From positions 8,224,811 to 8,288,810 of the forward strand of contig JAJEKV010000002.1 of assembly GCA_021234155.1 (NCBI GenBank): a stretch of DNA of 64,000 bases. Reading direction: 5' to 3'. Shown here in pieces: positions 19,204 through 31,741 of the stretch. The notes below the pieces were generated by a model. That model saw nothing but the letters and a program-made list of their open reading frames with translations, made no database searches and was not told where the DNA came from. This DNA is from Isoetes taiwanensis. Taxonomy: Eukaryota; Streptophyta; Lycopodiopsida; Isoetales; Isoetaceae. The stretch's first letter is position 1; the number at the start of each line of letters is the position of its first letter. A program made the translations under genes and the position numbers.

Positions 19204-20781
19204 TGTGATATTCCAGCACAAGATACCGTCCCGTGACGATATCGATCGGCCACGCCGTATTACACGCCACCCCGATCGACGGTACCGACGCCAGCAGCCA
19301 AGTAGGTAACACCCTGGGGGGCAACCCGCAAGGTATGTAAGGGCGTTATAAATGTGCACATTTTCCAATGTGCACATTTATCCAAGTGTGCATATTTTCC
19401 CATGGACACTTTATGCCACTTAATAAAGGCAGTAGCCACACCCAATTATCCCACACACGCTAAAAAAGGGATAATTGGAAACCCTAGCCCTAACCCCTTG
19501 TCTATTTAGGTAAAGGAAACCCTAACTTGCTATTTTGGTCCATAGTGTTCTGGGTTCTATTTTGTTTGCTCCAGAACCAAACCGCTTTCCAAACTCTGCC
19601 CCGAAGCGATTTGGCTCATCGGGCTTTCCCCTTCTAGCTTCAGTTTCTAGCAGCCCAAGCAGATGGTCGAAGTTCGTGAGAGCAGAGGAGCGAGCCAAGG
19701 ATCAGTATTTTGTCAATTTAATAGCCTAAACCACCTCCCAACCCTTGAATAAGTAGATTTAGCCTATTAAATTGCCCATAGCAGCCATCTAGATCCTTAG
19801 ATATCGTGAGCCCCAACTAAAGAACCTAGCTCATGGATTTAGATTAGATCTTATTCTTTAGTTCTTCAGGATATGTATGATGATGTATCCCCGTGGACTC
19901 ATTGTATTGGGAAGGGGGGTAGAGACCCTAAAGCCCGGTAGTTGATGCTCCTAGCTAGCCTCTTTAGCACACCAGAATTCGCCCTCGGCGGTACAAGAGC
20001 CACACCCGGTTGTGGGTGAAGGGGCCGACCGGCCGATAAAGAGGTTCGTTCTCGACTCTTGAACGATCCCCCGTGTGTACAGCCTACCAGGGATCACTCG
20101 CGGACTAGGTCTAATGGCTTGCCACCGAAAGTGTGGGCAAGGCATGGGCTCGACACCTGCGGGAGCGATGCGCCACTCTCCATTGGGTTCAAAGTCAATA
20201 AGGGCAAAGGCCCTCTAGTCACCTTGAGTCAAGATGTAGATCTCTCGAGGGGAGTGATCCCTACCTGCCCCATCGAACTGGGGAGATGTAACCCAGAATA
20301 GCCCCTTGGCTATGCATCCCTGGCTACAGTCCCAACACTCTTCAACCGACTCGCAAATTGTGCAATGAGGGGCGGATGGAGTGGACTACCCTAAGCTATG
20401 TTTCATGCCAGCCAAATCCATTGCCATGAATTTGCCTCCAAGAATGAACTTCGAGACCCAAGCCGCCGGGCCATTCCCCTTGAGTTCGAGCCTTGGGTAG
20501 GACTCCCACATGTGATGTGCTGATCTTGTCTATGCAGATATGTGGTGAGCCATCCTTCGAGATGGTCATGTGATGTTGTTGTTGTATAACCGACATGTAT
20601 ATTTACGCTCAAGAGCTAGGTAGGCCCCGAGGGAGACAGGTAAAATGACCCTTCATTCTTCCCATCGAACTCATCAAGGTTGTTGATAATGCGGAGAGCC
20701 CCAGACGCTTGAAGTCTGGTATGGGGATGAACTTCGCTTGTATACCTGCGAGTGCACCGTATACGAGTAGGGGACGTCACA
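19204..20781 (+). repeat. Element A 3' LTR
   Basis: The LTR is 1578 bp, starts TGTGATATTCC and ends GGGGACGTCACA. It pairs with 7724-9276. Differences are many and mostly one to a few bases, often near CTG, CAG and CG sites. Confidence 0.92.
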
Positions 20782-21870
20782 ACTTCTACCCATCACTGAC
20801 GGCTGGAGTCTCAAGAAAGAGCAGGCTGAGTTATGACAATGATTTGGACTGGAAATAGACAATGGCTAGGGTTGACCACGCCATCCGCCTCTCCTATTGC
20901 ACACTTTGCAGATGGGCTAAATCAGGCTATGCCGTGACTATAACCTGCCAGATATGCAATCTTTTGGTATCACCCAAGGAGACTGCTCTGGGTTGCATCT
21001 CCCTAGTCCGATGAGGTAGGAAGAGTTGTATCTCCCCTTCCTAGGTGTAGTGGCTCCATAAACGATTAGAGGATTGTGGCGACACACGTCCTTCCCAAAC
21101 TGATGTCCCTAAAACAAGAGCCAGGCCAATACCTACAACTTTTGAGGGTTAGAGCGACACCGTTGACCCTGGAAGTGTTGGACCCATACCTGGCCCTCTC
21201 AAAGTGATTGAATATAAGCCTAGATGTCTCCCCATTAGTCGCACTCAGCAGGGACCTCCTTCTATTTTGCCACTGACTCTGTTATGTGGTGCTTAGTCAC
21301 TGCATAACCTCCATAGCCTGGCGGACTCTATCCACAGGCCGCAAGTAATAGGAACTAAAGGGTCTAAACTAGAAGCATCATCTAAACAAGTCTCTATCCC
21401 TCTTTCCAATACAAGAGGTGCAAACATGATCAACCAACACCATATATCCACATAACATGATAAATAACAAGAATAACATCTAATCCTAATCAGATGCATC
21501 TAACATGCAGTTAGGGTTCATCGATTATGGTTCATGAGTCAAATTGAGGGTTCTAGAATGGCTCTACTAGAGATACAAAATGCTAACTCATCTGGGATGC
21601 TAATTTTAGATGATCTATCAAGGTCTCTACTCCAAATGCCTACTCAGGAGGAGCTTCTGCCTGCTCCTGTTGTCTCCATCGCTCTGCAGGTGGTTCGGGA
21701 TAGCTCCCATTCCTTCTGATGCATGCACATTCCCGTAGGGCCGCTGCAACCGCTCTACAAATGCATCATTCTCAAAATGGAGTTTCGAAGAATGTGGTTC
21801 AAGGACTTTTGGAGCCAGAAAATGGCCTAGGCTTAGGATTTAGCCATTAGTAGATTAGGGTTGCTATGTC
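20782..21870 (-). repeat. LTR E, right fragment
   Basis: This continues the LTR begun at 7436. It runs parallel to the minus-strand LTRs of B and C: GGTTGACCACG..CATCCGCC, GGGTTGCATCTCC, AATACAAGAGGTGCAAACATGATCAACCAA, GGGTTCTAGAATGG. The upstream end (high coordinates) stops near 21870, where LINE sequence begins, so the U3 part of LTR E is missing. A second copy of 21252-21870 is at 35829-36440. Confidence 0.75.
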
Positions 21871-21875
21871 ACGCA

Positions 21876-22539
21876 CCTGCAAGCGGATGGACGCCTCCCA
21901 ACAGAGCGAGGAGGGGAACTCCACCCCTAGGTACTTGTAGGTGGGCGTGACCTCCACATGCCGCCCCCGATATGTGAGTGTGGAGAGGTGGGTGGCGGAA
22001 GAGGATATGAGAACCCCCGGTCTTGGCCAGATTCACGCGCATGTCCCCAGAAGCCCGCGTATCGTGTCTAGGGCATCCGTGATGAGACCGCGATAGCTTC
22101 GGGTGTGGGCCGTAAGGTCAACATCGCCCCGAGATAGATGAGCCGGTGGATGACGGATGCAAAAAAGCCGTATGCCATCCCCCATGCTCAAGAAGCCGTG
22201 GCTCTAATTGGTCAATGTAGAGGCCAAAAGTGTTGGTGAGAGGGGCAGCCCCCGCGACCTCGATATCACGGGTGAATGCTTGGCTGGCCGGCCCGATCCT
22301 CGCCAAAACAACTCTCATACGTACCGAGATATGGCATTCTCGCACGTGCAGCAGCAGCCCCAGCTGACGCAGCCTAGCCCATAGCTTTTCCCGGGACCGC
22401 GATCAAAAGCCTTCGCTGGTCCACAAAGCAAAGAATAAGTCCCCGCCGATGGTTTCGCTGCCTTCAATCAGGCCGCAGCTGTAAAGATATGGTCAATCAT
22501 TGAGTGGCGGGGGTCTAAAGCCCGCTTTGTGTGAGCGCT
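21876..22539 (-). pseudogene. LINE reverse transcriptase, C-terminal part (unit 1)
   Basis: Read on the minus strand in several frames this gives LWARLRQLGLL, a block resembling TLFGLYIDQLEPRLLEHGG, then GDMRVNLAKT and a block resembling YKYLGVEFP. These match RT motifs of non-LTR elements, including the area around the catalytic YADD, which is itself not intact. It is joined at 22540 to element B, which interrupts the RT. It is repeated at 36445-37051. Confidence 0.7.
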
Positions 22540-24181
22540 TGTCGCGGACGCCTCGCTAAAACATACGGCCTACCAGATACCGGCAGAAATCCCCCATCCG
22601 GCCATCACCGCATTGTGCCCTTCGCCTCACCCCCGCACTCTAAGGTGATCCTAGTGCGAGGGGATAATGGCAGGTGTCTTGGCCAGCCTTCCCCTATGGG
22701 CTCCTATAATGTTTTAAGTTTATAAACATGTCGTAACTAGCATCAACAATACAAATACTACCCAAGGGTAGTCCATCCCATATCCACAAGTGCAAAGAAC
22801 ATAATCACATACCATAAAACATGAGAGCTCCTACCCCGTGGTTCCACTAATACAAGGAGGTCGACCGACCGATAGGCCCCAAGATAGAGCGTAATCAATC
22901 ATAACAATGGCTGGGGTGGCATAATGACAATGGTTAGGGTTGACCACTCCATCCGCCCCCCGCATACTTCTTTGCAGATGGGCTAGATCAAGTGGTGGTA
23001 TGATTCTTAACCTTCCTGGACACGCAATCCCATGGCATCACCCATCTGACTACCTGTGTTGCATCTCCCCGGGTCCGGACGCAGGTAGGAAGGGTTGCAT
23101 CTCCCCCCCCTGGTCTAGAGGCTCCACGGGCGGCTAGAGAATCGCGGGCGACACTGCATTCTGCACTGACCGAACTCCCCCAAAACAAGAGCCAAGCGTA
23201 TTACACTTGCAACTCTTGAGAGGCGTGGCGACACCATTGCCCCTGTGAGGTGTCGAACCCATGCTCGGCTCCACACGGTGACCCACCATAAGCCTAGCCC
23301 ACTATGGGATCCCCCCAAGGTCCCCATTCGGCCAGGATCCACCCTCCATCTTGCCTCTAGCCCCGCTGTGTGGTGCTGAGTCACATCATAGCTTCCATAG
23401 CCCTAAGTGGGTTCCTATGCACAGGCCGCAACTAATAGGAACTAAGGGATCTACACTAGAGCATACTACATATGGCTCTAGGTCTCTACCCCCTTCCCAA
23501 TACAAGAGGAGCACATGATCAACCAATATCACATACATCACATCATGATCAATATCAATATCATATGAACATCTTAACCTAACATACATAGCTAACTAAC
23601 AGCTAGGGTTCCTTGGTTAGGGTTCAAGATGTTCAACAAAGGATCTAGGGTGGCTCTACTCTAGACACTAATCACTAACCCCCCTCGGAGTGCTAACTTC
23701 CGTGATGGACTAACATGAACCCTACTCAACCTACCTTCCTCCGTAAGCTTTTCCTCCCATCCCCGGGCGCCTCCATGCTCCTAGACGGGTTCAAAGTTTG
23801 CTCCCCACTTATCATACACACCTTCCGTGGGCCGCCCGTGCTAGACTATGATTTAATCCTGTCAAACGGGTTTTCGGGCACGGGATGAGAGCTCAGGTGC
23901 TAGGTCAGGAAAAAGGGTCTAGGTTAGGTTAGGGCTTATATAGGTGTGGGTCCACGGGATGCCACGCGGCACCACTAAAATAAGGCCGCGGTGGCTGCTG
24001 TTCAATAGGATAAGGCCATGTGGAAATGGGCCTTATCCTAAGGTTATCTAAGTTAACAATTAACTTAGATGTGCACCCCTTGCCACTTATCCGAGGCATA
24101 CAAGGCTACCTAGGTAGATTTGTATGGTGACGCAGTCCGTGAATATAATGATTTATGGTGATATTCCCTTGGAACGCCACA
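22540..24181 (-). repeat. Element B 3' LTR
   Basis: The LTR is 1642 bp and runs on the plus strand from TGTCGCGGACGCC to GGAACGCCACA. It aligns with 33827-35391, 37052-38614 and 48348-49974. The left terminus is altered compared with TGTGACGCC at 48348, so its first bases are uncertain. Confidence 0.87.
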
Positions 24182-24194
24182 TTCTCCCCTTAGG
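24182..24194 (-). other. Polypurine tract of element B
   Basis: On the minus strand CCTAAGGGGAGAA precedes TGTGGCGTTCC. It corresponds to the polypurine tract of element A. Confidence 0.85.
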
Positions 24195-25040
24195 ACAATG
24201 TCGTTCCCCAAAGATTGCGCCAAGGTGACGAGCCTATCTATCCCGCAGAAAACAACATAAGATCATACACTTAAGTTTAATTTAAACGATCAACTTCCTA
24301 TTAAAGTTAAATGTCAAAAATTTAGGCTATATTTGTACTTATACAAAATTATATAGCCTTAACAAGGTTTTCTTACAATAATTCAAAACATTATTATAAG
24401 AGTTATTAGGGTTCATAATCTAAATTATGGTTCCCCATCTTCTCGTAATGCGCCCCACCTCAAGCTCCTTCTCACTTGCCCAAGCACATGGAGCACATTA
24501 CGCTAGTTTAATTAATAAGTTTGTGGTTTTAGGGGACCACCCCTTACCATACCTTGCACTCGATCATGGCCCTTCCGGATTTGAGCTTAAGGACCATTTA
24601 AGATGATCCCATCATCGCCCATGATCAAGTGCTACCTTGTACTCTGCTATTACCTATGTTCGAAAACCCCTAGTGCATCATGCCCCAAGGGTTTTAAGTT
24701 AGGGGAACGCCTCACCATCCCATCATCGACATGATCACTTTGACCTTCACCATGACCCCCTATGGCCGTGTGCTAACCCCACATCGCGGGCATAGAGAGC
24801 ATCCCAACCGATGTCCCATCATCAAGACCATGCCTTTCCTTCTCTCTCGCATGACCCTATTGGTCATGCGCGCATCTCTTGGTGCATGTTGGCCTAGAGA
24901 ATGCCTTTTAAAGGCTTATCTCATCATCGCCCACATGTTCCAAGATTCCCGCCTTATGTATTCCACTAGCTAGAATACATCCCATGTAACTAGAGGCTAA
25001 CTAAGAAACACACTAGCTAACCTCCCCCGGCAAGTCGGGC
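24195..25040 (-). other. Element B 3' untranslated region with short hairpin
   Basis: This is non-coding sequence between the chromodomain and the polypurine tract. A perfect stem GCATGACC..GGTCATGC at 24849-24869 is also present in element C near 39257. The region is rich in CATCATG and ATGATC motifs. No ORF can be supported. Confidence 0.55.
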
Positions 25041-25078
25041 TCCACTCAAGTCGGAGACGATCCGCCCATCAAACTCCT

Positions 25079-25530
25079 TCATAAACTCGGGTATTGCTTC
25101 TCCAAATCCTGCTTCAATACCCATGTCGCCTTCCACCGCAAGTGCTTCCACTTGACCAAATACCGGAGGAACCGAGACCTCCTAGTCTTTCTTGAATGAC
25201 TTATCAAGAAGTAACTCGTGCACGATTTCAACTTGCTCCTCCGCCATTTCCAATAAAGTTGGAGTATCCAAGACCTCATCGTGGTTAGGATTGTGCCTTT
25301 TCAATAAACTTACGTGGAAGACCTTGTGAACTTTGAGATGGGCCGAAGATCCAACTTGTAGGCTTGGGAGCCCACTCTCTCCAAAAATCTTGAACGGACC
25401 AGCCCATCTAGGGGCAAGCTTCTTGCAACTCCCAATCCCAAGCTTAGCTTGCTTTAACCTTGATCTTTCAACCACACGCCATCGCTTTCCTTGAACTCTC
25501 TTACGTGCCCCAGGTTTGTTGGCCACGCTT
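25079..25530 (-). pseudogene. pol: Integrase C-terminus and chromodomain (element B)
   Basis: VQGKRWRVVERSRLKQAKLG and LKVHKVFHVSLLKRHNPN are the integrase C-terminal part. VEIVHELLLDKSFKKD and then, after a frameshift, RFLRYLVKWKHLRWKATW form the chromodomain. The same aromatic positions as in element A are missing. Confidence 0.85.
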
Positions 25531-26480
25531 TTCGCCGACTTCTTTGCCGCTAGGAGGTAACCCTCACTTCTTCCACCAACCGCCAGATATCTCCTAGCAT
25601 CCGGCGGGACACTTCAACCTTTGACACCTGGTTGTGCCAAGTGTCCGGTTAAGCATCTGTACCGTGAATTTACCATGAAAGGAGACATCCGAGATGACTC
25701 CCCGCTGGCACTATTGTAGGCTTAATTCCACCAAGTGGATATACTATCCCACTTTGACCGCTTATTCCACACAAAGCTTCTAAGCATATCTTCAATGATT
25801 CGATTCGCCCTTCCGGCCCCACCATCCTGCTTGGGGATGATAAGTCGCGGCTCATGGAGAGCTTCGCCTCAATGGTGCTAAAGAGGTCCTGCCAAAAAGC
25901 ACTCATAAACTTAGAATCTCTATCCGATATTATCTCCCCGAGGCATGCCATGGAGCCTAAAAATCTCCTTCACAAATAGCTTGGCAAGATCTAATGCCGC
26001 GGTCAGAGTTCTACAAGGCACAAAATGTGCCATCTTAGATAATTTGTCTACTACGACCATCAATGCATCCTTGCTCAAGAGTCTTGGGAAGCCCCGTGGA
26101 TAAAATCCATACTTACCACTTCCCACTTCGCGATTCTAAGACCGCTTAGAGGTTCCAAAGCTCCTGAATTGCCGCCCGGCTTTGGTTTGTCGACACAACC
26201 GCATTCATGAATATATCTTGCTATCCGCTTCTTCATTCCCGCCGTAAGTAGCTACTCGAATCTTGAAGTAGGTCTTCATAAACCCCGCGATGCCCCTCAT
26301 ATTGGGTTGTTGTGTGTGTCATGAAGAATTAACTTCCTTATACCGGACGCATTCGGTACACACAACTTATGCTTATGATATAACAAGTTGCCTTCCTTCT
26401 TATAATGCTTGAAGGCTTCTCGCTCTTTATCCTGCTCTAGCCTCCCTAGAGAGGCTTTCCCACACCTCCTTGAAATCACC
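25530..26480 (-). pseudogene. pol: Integrase zinc and catalytic domains (element B)
   Basis: Blocks read on the minus strand: LCVPNASGIRKLILHDTHNN (zinc region), DALMVVVDKLSKMAHFVPC, LFVKEIFRLHGMPRG and IISDRDSKFMSAFWQDLF. The second catalytic Asp (ISDRD) is kept here, unlike in element A. The block with the catalytic Glu is broken. Many frameshifts are present. Confidence 0.82.
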
Positions 26481-26559
26481 ATCAAATGGTAATGTTCCTC
26501 AATTTTTTTGCCATACCCACTGAAAGAGTTGATATAGCATTACAATGTGTTCTCGCCTC

Positions 26560-27790
26560 AAGGGGCTCCTAGAAAGAGCATCGGGCGCACCACATTCAAC
26601 TTACCGCGCTTATAAGCAACTCAAAGTCATACTCTTCTAGGAATTCCATCCACCTCCTTTGCCTTAGATTAAGGAGAGGTTGGGTAAAGATGTATTGGAG
26701 GCTCGTGATCAGATTCAACTGAAACTTCCTCCCAAGCAAATAATGCCTCCAACACGCAAGAGCCCCGACAATAGCTAGAAGTTCCCGATCATGGGTTGAT
26801 AGCGCCGCTTAGGTCGCTCAACTTCTTGGAATCATAAGCTATTACTCTTCCTTCTGCATAAGGACTCCACCTCGCCGCTATCTTACTTGCATCTGTTGTT
26901 ACTATCTTGTCCTTGTCCGATCTCGCGTAATCCAAAGACCGGTGTCGATGTTAAGGCCTCCTTGCTTTTCAAATGAAGCTTGAACATTTTCTAACCAATG
27001 TGTTCTCCAATCTTTCACCTTAGCACTTTAGTGAGGTCCGCCAAAGGGGATGCCCACTTAGCTAAGTCCTTCACTTAACTTTTCAGATAACCCCGCCTGC
27101 ATCTAGAAAGCTTCTTACTCGGGCCACATTCTTTGAGCTGGCCAATCTACTACCGCTCGATCTTATGGGTCGGTGGAGATCCCTTCCGCCATATGACATG
27201 GCCCAAGTACTCCACTCTTCTCAAGAGCAAAGTGGCATTTGAAGAGCTTTCCATACAAACGATGCCGCCAACTTTTCTAACACCCTTCTCAAATGCCGAC
27301 TATGATCTTCAATGGACTTGTCAGAAACTAGAATGTCACGAAGAAGACAATGACAAACTCATCTAGAAAATCCCCTGAAGACGCTGCTCATGAGGGGCAT
27401 AAAAGTTGCCGGAGCATTGACAATCCAAAGGGCATTACCAGAACTCAAAGTGACCATACCGCTTCTAAAGCGGCCTTATGGATATCTTCTTCCTTTATCC
27501 TTATTTGGTGGTATCCCGACCTTTAAGTCAATTTTAGAGAATACCTTTGCTCCTTGAGCTGGTCCATCAAATCGCTCTTGGCAATGCATACTTATTCTTT
27601 ATCGCCCGCTTGTTGAGCCGGGCTTTTATAGTCTATGCACATTCTTAACCGCCATCTTTCTTCTTCACGAAGAGTATGGGTGCTCCAAAAGGAGACACAC
27701 TTGCTCTAATAAAACCAAGCTCAAGCAATTCCCTCGAGTTGCTTCTTGAGCTCAATCAACTCCGTGTGCTCATCCCGTATGGTGCCTTGC
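26560..27790 (-). pseudogene. pol: Reverse transcriptase and RNase H (element B)
   Basis: The RT includes [10 protein letters not shown] near 27770, [17 protein letters not shown] near 27500, VMPFGLS near 27440 and YLGHVI near 27190. The catalytic box reads FVIVFFVTF in place of FFDDIL, so at least one Asp is lost. RNase H remnants near 26750-26870 resemble ELLAIV and WRHYLLGRKF. The reading frame changes several times. Confidence 0.8.
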
Positions 27791-27799
27791 TGGTAGGCT

Positions 27800-28550
27800 T
27801 AGCATCCGGTGCTAATGTGATCTCACACTCCACACCCCTATATAGGTAAGCCGGATTTCATCCGAAATACATCCTTGAATTCAAATAAGCCTTACATGGG
27901 GCTTAAGTAACCGCTTCCCTCTTTGGTCATTTCCATTCCCGCTTATTGGCCTCAATTGCCTCTAACCTCAAAATATAATCCACCTTATTTCTTTCTATAC
28001 TTTTCCTTTAGCCGCTTCAAAAGAAATATAATCGCAGACAGAAAAAAGGTCACTTCTTACCTTTCACTATGAATTTGGTGTCACTGTGCCGCCATGGCGA
28101 ATTTCTAAGTGTCACAATCAATCATGGCTTTGGTCGGCTTCAAGAATTCCATTCCTAATTATAAGGTCATCATAGCACTTTCCAATTCCCACATCACCCC
28201 ATCTGCCACTTACTTCCACTAAGGTCTATGCCTAACGGATCCTCCTCCCCTTTAATGCCGTATCGGCTTCGCTTGCCATAGCAATCAGGCCTTGGCTTAG
28301 ACTTCGTACTACCTTATTCTTCATATTAGGCGCAAATTTAGGAGAGGCGCCGTGAGAACGTACCGCAATTTGCGAGGACTACATAGCGGATTGCTATCTA
28401 TGATTCCATCAGCCGCAATGACCGCCGACCGATTTTCAATATCACCTCGATTCAATGTTTGCACATATGTGGCACCTACCATCTATGAAGTCCCCGGCGT
28501 CGTCACGGCCCTCATCCGCTTCGGGCTTGGTGAATCCTAATCCATAAGCT
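27800..28550 (-). pseudogene. pol: Protease region of pol (element B)
   Basis: Position between gag and RT and a block LGMEFLKPTKAMIDCDT near 28110-28170 identify the C-terminal part of the aspartic protease. The active-site motif is not clear. The region is heavily frameshifted. Confidence 0.6.
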
Positions 28551-29760
28551 CGCCAAGGCCGCCCGCGAGCTTAATTTAACAATCAGCGTGTTCGGTGCCT
28601 CGGGCCGGAAGCACTCGAATATAGCTTCTTCTGAAGGCTCTTCGCCGTTTGCCCAGGTATTTACCAGCCACCGCTTCCGATGCATTCGCGCTTTACTGGC
28701 CCCAAAGGTCTTACCCCGAGCTCTTCCCCGCCGGCCTCCCCGATGGCGTAGGCCGCCATTGCTTACTCCGTATCGCCTTTGGTAATCGCCTGCTTACCCC
28801 TCAAGGCCGCATCGCTTTCCGCTGGAGTTGATGGTGCTTCCTCCAAACTTACCGCCGGTCTTCATCGCAACTCCACCTCGCCATCTGCCTAATAAGCCTC
28901 TTGATATACCCGTTCAACCCTCAATGTAGGTTTCAACCGCTTGCCTTTTCCGATACCTGGTGAACATGGAGTCTAAGTCGATAAATTCTCAGATATCACA
29001 TACGACAATGTACCCGGTTCAACCTCAGAACTGGATCCGCCTCGCTAGTATGTAGCGATCTGGCACATAATGTCTTATGAAAGGCTTTGTTGAAGGTCTT
29101 GAATCAGAATCTTCTTCGAGCTTGTTAGACTTTTGCATAGCCTTTCCACCAGATTCCTAGCTGCCCTATCAAGTTTGGTGCAGCAACTTCCTATATCCCT
29201 TATCCTTCATGCTACAAGAGTTGCCAAACCTTCCATCCACTGCCATGCTTCTCGGCTCCATACCCACCTGACTGCCCTTCCCGAGAACCCACCCAACTTC
29301 CTGTCTTCCACATTGCTTCATAGCACCGCTAACTTTCTTTTGATAATCATCTTCCTTCCTTGCCCCGCGCCCCTCCGTGGAGGCTCACCGCCACTTTCCG
29401 AGCTTAGAACCGCTTTGACTGCTCCGGTGTCCATGAACCTGGAGCTAGTGGTGTTGGACCCTTCGCTTCTCCTTCTCCTTCCTGCCTCCTCGACATTCCC
29501 TTGGTTGTCCCGGCCCTCCCGGTGGGCCTCCTCGGTCCTGCCGAGGTAGCTGCGGAGGTGGAGGTGGTGCAGCGATATTCTTGGGCATTCATCAATGGGG
29601 TGGCCTAATGGATCACCAGCATCCGATTCCTCATCCGGACGAGCCTTGGCGCTGGACCGCTCCTGGCCATTTCCTCGCTTGTCATCTTGATCACGCCCAA
29701 ATAGGTTCCTTAGACCCATCGATGTCTTCCGTCACGGCTTTGGGGAACCTGAGTTGATGT
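28550..29760 (-). pseudogene. gag: gag (element B)
   Basis: The region starts near 29720 with MGLRNLFGRDQDDKRGNG. A Pro/Gln/Gly/Arg-rich part follows, with a capsid-like block containing VETYIEGLNGYIKRLIRQM near 28860-28920, which matches YIEGLNEEIRKLV of element A. The zinc knuckle is not readable. Plus-strand open frames at 28349-28831 and 29133-29549 lie inside this gene and are shadows. Confidence 0.7.
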
Positions 29761-29990
29761 TCCTGTGTTGAATGAATAAATACTTGTTATTTAGTTTGTA
29801 CATGAATTATATTCGCCTACAATTAGTTTGTTGTTAGATACAAAAGAAATCATGTGAGAATTCCACTTTACAAGTCAAGATCATAATAAGTCATTAATAT
29901 ATAGAAGTACATTTTATGAAATACATGATAATATCAAAAGAAGATTACTTAATACAATTTAAACTGAAAGGGAAATCTTAGCCGATCAAT
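29761..29990 (-). other. AT-rich spacer before gag (element B)
   Basis: This short AT-rich spacer separates the second ORF from gag. It is strongly conserved with 44216-44410 in element C, for example the stretch around CATTAATATATAGAAGTACA. It may contain a leader or promoter for gag-pol, but I see no definite box. Confidence 0.45.
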
Positions 29991-30990
29991 GGCCTCCCGA
30001 AAGCTTTAAAGAAATTCTTCACATCCCTAACCTGAGGCCTTTGCGAGGTTGCCGCAGGATGTTCCTCGTTTATCCCCTCCCCGAAAGTGCTCGAGCCATT
30101 TCCTGGGCTCCGGAGTTCCGTGCAATTTGCCGCTACTACCGAAAAGTGATGCGTCCCTCAGGTGGCCCCTAGCTTAAGTCAAGGCAATGGAGCGCCACTG
30201 ACTCCTCTTGAAAAGGATGACGGATCTCAGAGGGCGATATCTTCGAAAAGGTCACCGCTTCCCAGACAAGTATAGGTGCCACCGATTCTTTCCCCGGACC
30301 TAACTCCTTGTGAAGACTACCATTTGCCCCACGAGGGTCGAGATAGTAGCGGCGTCGCACTTTTACCCGCCTCAAACCGCGCCTTCCTCGCCGCTTCCAC
30401 CGTGAGGGCGCCCACCGCCATAAGATCTTCACATGATCTCCACATGCCGCTGCATCAGCTCCAAGTTGATGCTAATCGACTCTTCCTCATGCTCCTCGCC
30501 TCGCTTTGAGCTTGGGCCCCTCCTCGCTTGTACAGTTGTGCTCTCGACCGCTAGAATTCCTCCTCCAAATGATGGGTCTCGCCAATGATGGGGATTCCCT
30601 TTATCCGGGCCGTGAAGTTGCTATATCGACATTGTCTCCTCAAAGATAAGAGTGTTCTCCCGCCTCGGGAAATCTCCCGTATGAATAGTCGACAGGTCCG
30701 TGCTTTTCTCCTATGCGCTTATCATGCCTAGAAGCTCGCCGCCGATTAAGTCCTCGCTCTCGGCAAAAGATGACATGCTTGAGGATGTCATTTTGCTAGA
30801 ATGTACCTTCCGCCTGATGACTATCGCCATGCATACCACCGGCAAGCCCAGTGGTTCTTCCATGCCGCCTGGCCCTTTATTGCAAAATTTACATTCTTGT
30901 TGCCTCAAGCCTCCTTCTACCTGGTTTTGCCCCTAATCGCTTTATATAGTCTTCGCGATCCGCAGGACCGGTGCCCCGACGCCGTGCCAT
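29991..30990 (-). pseudogene. Second element ORF, unknown function (element B)
   Basis: The ATG at 30990 opens MARRRGTGPADREDYIKRLG, then frames change. Near the end (30169-30432) it reads ARATSG-like and LFEDIAL-like pieces shared with element C. The product is basic at the start. I do not recognise a domain. It has a TATA-like box at 31105-31112 and lies between the H3-like gene and gag, as in A and C. Confidence 0.5.
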
Positions 30991-31104
30991 GGTATCTATA
31001 TGCTGAGGAATCTATATTGAGATCTGGTCCTGATTCTACTTCGTGTATCATGGGGCTAAGTCTAAGGGCTGGGAAATGTATATGTCCCCACTTTGTTGAT
31101 TGAC

Positions 31105-31112
31105 TTATAAAG
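31105..31112 (-). promoter_or_regulatory. Internal TATA-like box of the second ORF (element B)
   Basis: On the minus strand CTTTATAA lies about 118 bp upstream of ATG 30990. The spacing agrees with A (121 bp) and C (about 115 bp). Confidence 0.5.
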
Positions 31113-31741
31113 GCATGAAGAGGGCAAGGGCCGGGCCCGAGATGAAAGGTACCCATGCCTCATCAGGTCTCGCAGTCATGTAATCGGCATGGTCCTAACC
31201 TATCCCATAGTCGCTTCTTGCCTTTGGATCCTCCCATCTCTCGGGACTTGCTTGTGGAGGTTCCCAGAGAAACCAATTCCCTCCCCCTAGAGGTAGTCTA
31301 ATCCCCAAGGCAGGACCCGCTGGTCATATTGGCACATGATATCCTCGTGTACAGGTGTTCTAATGAAATGAAGATCAAACAAGTGGTCAAACATGGGAAG
31401 GTTTACTGCCAGGAGTCGATGGATATGGTTTGCAGATTGTACCATCTTTCAAAGTTGCTACGCCATTGAGCAAAGAAGGTGCGTAATGGCTTGCAAGGAT
31501 CAGTGAGAAGTCGAATCGCCTAAGTGGTCAGAGCGCTGAGAGAAAATGACAAAATGAGGCCCTTTTTATAATTATGATTGACCTCAGATTTGCAAAAAGG
31601 TACCTACACAGGGAAGGCCTTGCCCTATGGTTATGGGCGTCCAAAATGAGCTACCATGAAGTGCAAATCTAAGCAAAACAGAGCAAGAAACCCTACATGG
31701 CGCTTTCGTCATTGAATTTCTATTAATTTGGTTGAAAATGG

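Larger units (their letters stand above)
7724..20781 (+). mobile_element. Element A: complete Ty3/gypsy chromovirus carrying a histone H3-like gene
   Basis: The element is 13.06 kb from TGTGACG to GTCACA. Order: LTR, primer site, two hairpins, TATA box, H3-like ORF, two more hairpins, TATA box, second ORF of unknown function, gag with zinc knuckle, protease, RT, RNase H, integrase, chromodomain, polypurine tract, LTR. The flanks are GCTTC (7719-7723) and ACTTC (20782-20786), a target-site duplication matching at four of five bases. Domain order and the terminal chromodomain place it in the Ty3/gypsy chromoviruses. Gag and pol carry many frameshifts and stops, so this copy is probably not autonomous. 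The H3-like ORF is the best preserved reading frame. Insertion into LTR E shows it is younger than that LTR. Confidence 0.9.

Noticed and set aside
28588-29549. Plus-strand Leu/Ser/Pro-rich frames at 28588-28831 and 29133-29549
   Set aside because: They are antisense to gag of element B; similar frames occur antisense to gag of element C.
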